From assembly GCA_902797495.1 (NCBI GenBank), contig CADBTH010000206.1, forward strand, positions 1-8,217: a stretch of 8,217 nt of DNA, read 5' to 3'. Below, piece by piece: positions 7,040 to 8,217 of this stretch. The notes under the pieces were generated by a model. It searched no databases and was not told the DNA's origin. It saw only the letters and a list, made by a program, of their open reading frames with translations. The position numbers and the translations under genes are program-made. How positions within the stretch are numbered: position 1 is the first letter of the stretch; each line of letters starts with the position of its first letter. Origin of the DNA: an uncultured Ruminococcus sp. GTDB lineage: Bacteria; Bacillota; Clostridia; Oscillospirales; CAG-272.

Positions 7040-8217
7040 TGCATATCCTCCTCGTAACATATCTTATTGACGGCAATCACGTACGCTCTGATACTTGCTC
7101 CGATAATATCAGTCGATACTCCGCGACCGGAATAAAGGCGACCGTTGTATCTGATCTTAACGAGCGCTTCGCCGACGGCCTCGCGTCCTTCCGTGATAGC
7201 TCTGATCTGGAAGTCATCAAGCTCGAAGTGACGTCCCATGATCTGTTCGATCGACAAAAATGCCGCGTCGATCGGACCGTCTCCCGTGCTGATACCGCTG
7301 ATGGTTTCTCCGTTCTTATCAAGCTCGATATGAGCGGTGGCGGTTATGACGTTGCCGCTGTTTATAACGTAACTCTTTATCGAATATGTTGCCGGTATCT
7401 GCATCGCGGAAGAAGCGATCACGGCTTCAAGTTCGCGTTTTCCGATCGGTTTTTTTTCCGCGAGACTGCGGACGTTTTCATAAACCTTATCGGCGTCGTT
7501 GTCGGAAAGATCGTATCCGAGGGAAGTAGCTATGGAAATTACCTTGTCAATACTGTCGTCGTAAGTTATAGTCACGTTGTCGCCGGCAAGGTCTCTGACG
7601 CCGCTGTCGAACGGGGAGAGCTCGCTCTTCTTTGTCTCGGAAATGCTTTTAATCTCCGATACTGTCCTGACAAGTTTGGTATAACTGATCCCGCATTCGG
7701 AGTAAAGAGCTTCGCCCCTCTTTCCTATTACGTTTGCCGCGGAGTCGAGAGACGCCGCGGATTTACCCGTGCATACGGTTTTAATAAGAGATGCGCCGGA
7801 AGTCACGGCAGTTACAGTATTTGCGACCGCGACCGACATACCGTCGTCTCCCTGAAAGCCGAGAGTTACGTTGTTTTCCGTGATACGGCATTCTTTATCT
7901 GCTTTTTCCATAAGAGACGCTATCTCAGAAGGAAGGACCGTGCCGGTACTGTCGCAGAGAGTGATATATGCTGCTCCCGAAGAGACGGCACAGTTTACGA
8001 TAGATATCAGAAAATCGGTTTCCGCGCGGAAAGCGTCTTCAGCTTTGAATTCAACGGGGCAGCCGTAAGATACAGCCTTCTTGACGAGCGATTCACAGAG
8101 CGCAAGCATAGCGGGAGCTTTTTTATGACAAATGAATTCCATCTGAACGGTCGAGGTAGGAAGAGCGACGGTAATACCGTTCTTCTTAAATCCCTTGACG
8201 GCGTTCCACGCGGCCTC
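7036..8217 (-). CDS. LeuA-like protein with degenerate HMGL catalytic barrel and intact LeuA regulatory domain (5'-truncated by window edge)
   Basis: The frame is open to the right edge, so 393 residues of the C-terminal part are visible and the true start lies outside. The first Met inside the window (complement of 8140-8142) is internal: the 25 codons before it align with the isopropylmalate synthase (IPMS) barrel. Numbering from that Met, residues 1-141 resemble the second half of the HMGL-like barrel (AEDAxR at 34-39, DSTG at 64-67). Residues 150-245 resemble the linker subdomains. Residues 250-362 are a clear LeuA allosteric/dimer domain (TGDGPIDAAF at 286-295, STDIIGAS at 343-350). In the family this fold condenses acetyl-CoA with a 2-oxoacid, and the C-terminal domain binds a feedback inhibitor such as leucine. 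Here the metal-binding HxH aligns with Q97/D99, the later metal-ligand Asn with Leu132, and the SGIHQDG His with Arg183, so normal IPMS activity is doubtful. It overlaps the next gene by 4 nt (ATGA). It could be a pseudoenzyme, a regulator or an enzyme with altered chemistry. Family call is confident; function is unknown. Confidence 0.85.
   Translation of the reverse strand, partial: EAAWNAVKGFKKNGITVALPTSTVQMEFICHKKAPAMLALCESLVKKAVSYGCPVEFKAEDAFRAETDFLISIVNCAVSSGAAYITLCDSTGTVLPSEIASLMEKADKECRITENNVTLGFQGDDGMSVAVANTVTAVTSGASLIKTVCTGKSAASLDSAANVIGKRGEALYSECGISYTKLVRTVSEIKSISETKKSELSPFDSGVRDLAGDNVTITYDDSIDKVISIATSLGYDLSDNDADKVYENVRSLAEKKPIGKRELEAVIASSAMQIPATYSIKSYVINSGNVITATAHIELDKNGETISGISTGDGPIDAAFLSIEQIMGRHFELDDFQIRAITEGREAVGEALVKIRYNGRLYSGRGVSTDIIGASIRAYVIAVNKICYEEDMQ
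7047..7053 (-). promoter_or_regulatory. Shine-Dalgarno for the TIM barrel-ligase gene
   Basis: The minus strand reads GAGGAGG, separated by 7 nt from the ATG at 7039. It lies inside the 3' end of the LeuA-like gene, consistent with translational coupling across the ATGA overlap. It lies downstream of the alternative ATG at 7060, so it decides in favour of the shorter 829-residue protein. Confidence 0.85.

Noticed and set aside
7040..7060. Upstream ATG at 7060 as start of the TIM barrel-ligase gene
   Set aside because: It would place the GAGGAGG ribosome-binding site inside the coding region and add seven residues unlike a barrel first strand. The ATG at 7039 has ideal spacing and the ATGA overlap.

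Overview
The window is one stretch of four consecutive minus-strand genes with essentially no non-coding DNA. The first gene is cut by the right edge and the last by the left edge. Read in the direction of transcription (right to left) they are: (1) the C-terminal part of a LeuA/isopropylmalate-synthase-like protein, 8217-7036; (2) a fusion of a xylose-isomerase-like TIM barrel to a fatty-acyl-CoA synthetase, 7039-4550; (3) a fusion of an XRE-type helix-turn-helix, a cupin and a medium-chain-type acyl-CoA synthetase, 4529-2247; (4) a paralogue of gene 3, 2202-1, missing only about its last 27 residues. Junctions are a 4-nt ATGA overlap, a 20-nt gap and a 44-nt gap, and each internal start has its own Shine-Dalgarno sequence. 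This looks like a single operon whose promoter and terminator both lie outside the window.

The organism is probably an anaerobic Gram-positive bacterium of the Clostridia (gut or rumen type). This is inferred from the strong GGAGG-like ribosome-binding sites, the tight operon packing, and the XRE-cupin plus acyl-CoA-synthetase combination, which I associate with such bacteria. No rRNA or other phylogenetic marker is present, so the assignment is tentative. No tRNA, CRISPR array, insertion sequence or phage gene was seen.

Three of the four genes encode adenylate-forming acyl-CoA ligases with complete visible motifs, and each carries an extra N-terminal module: a metal-dependent-type TIM barrel in one and a DNA-binding/cupin sensor in the other two. 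The fourth gene resembles isopropylmalate synthase with a well-preserved LeuA regulatory (dimer) domain. Its catalytic domain, however, has lost the metal ligands and the signature His that can be checked here.

Taken together (inference), the operon probably activates one or more organic acids to CoA thioesters. The regulator is built into the enzyme polypeptide, and the LeuA-like protein either performs altered chemistry or acts as an allosteric or sensor partner. The substrate cannot be read from the sequence.
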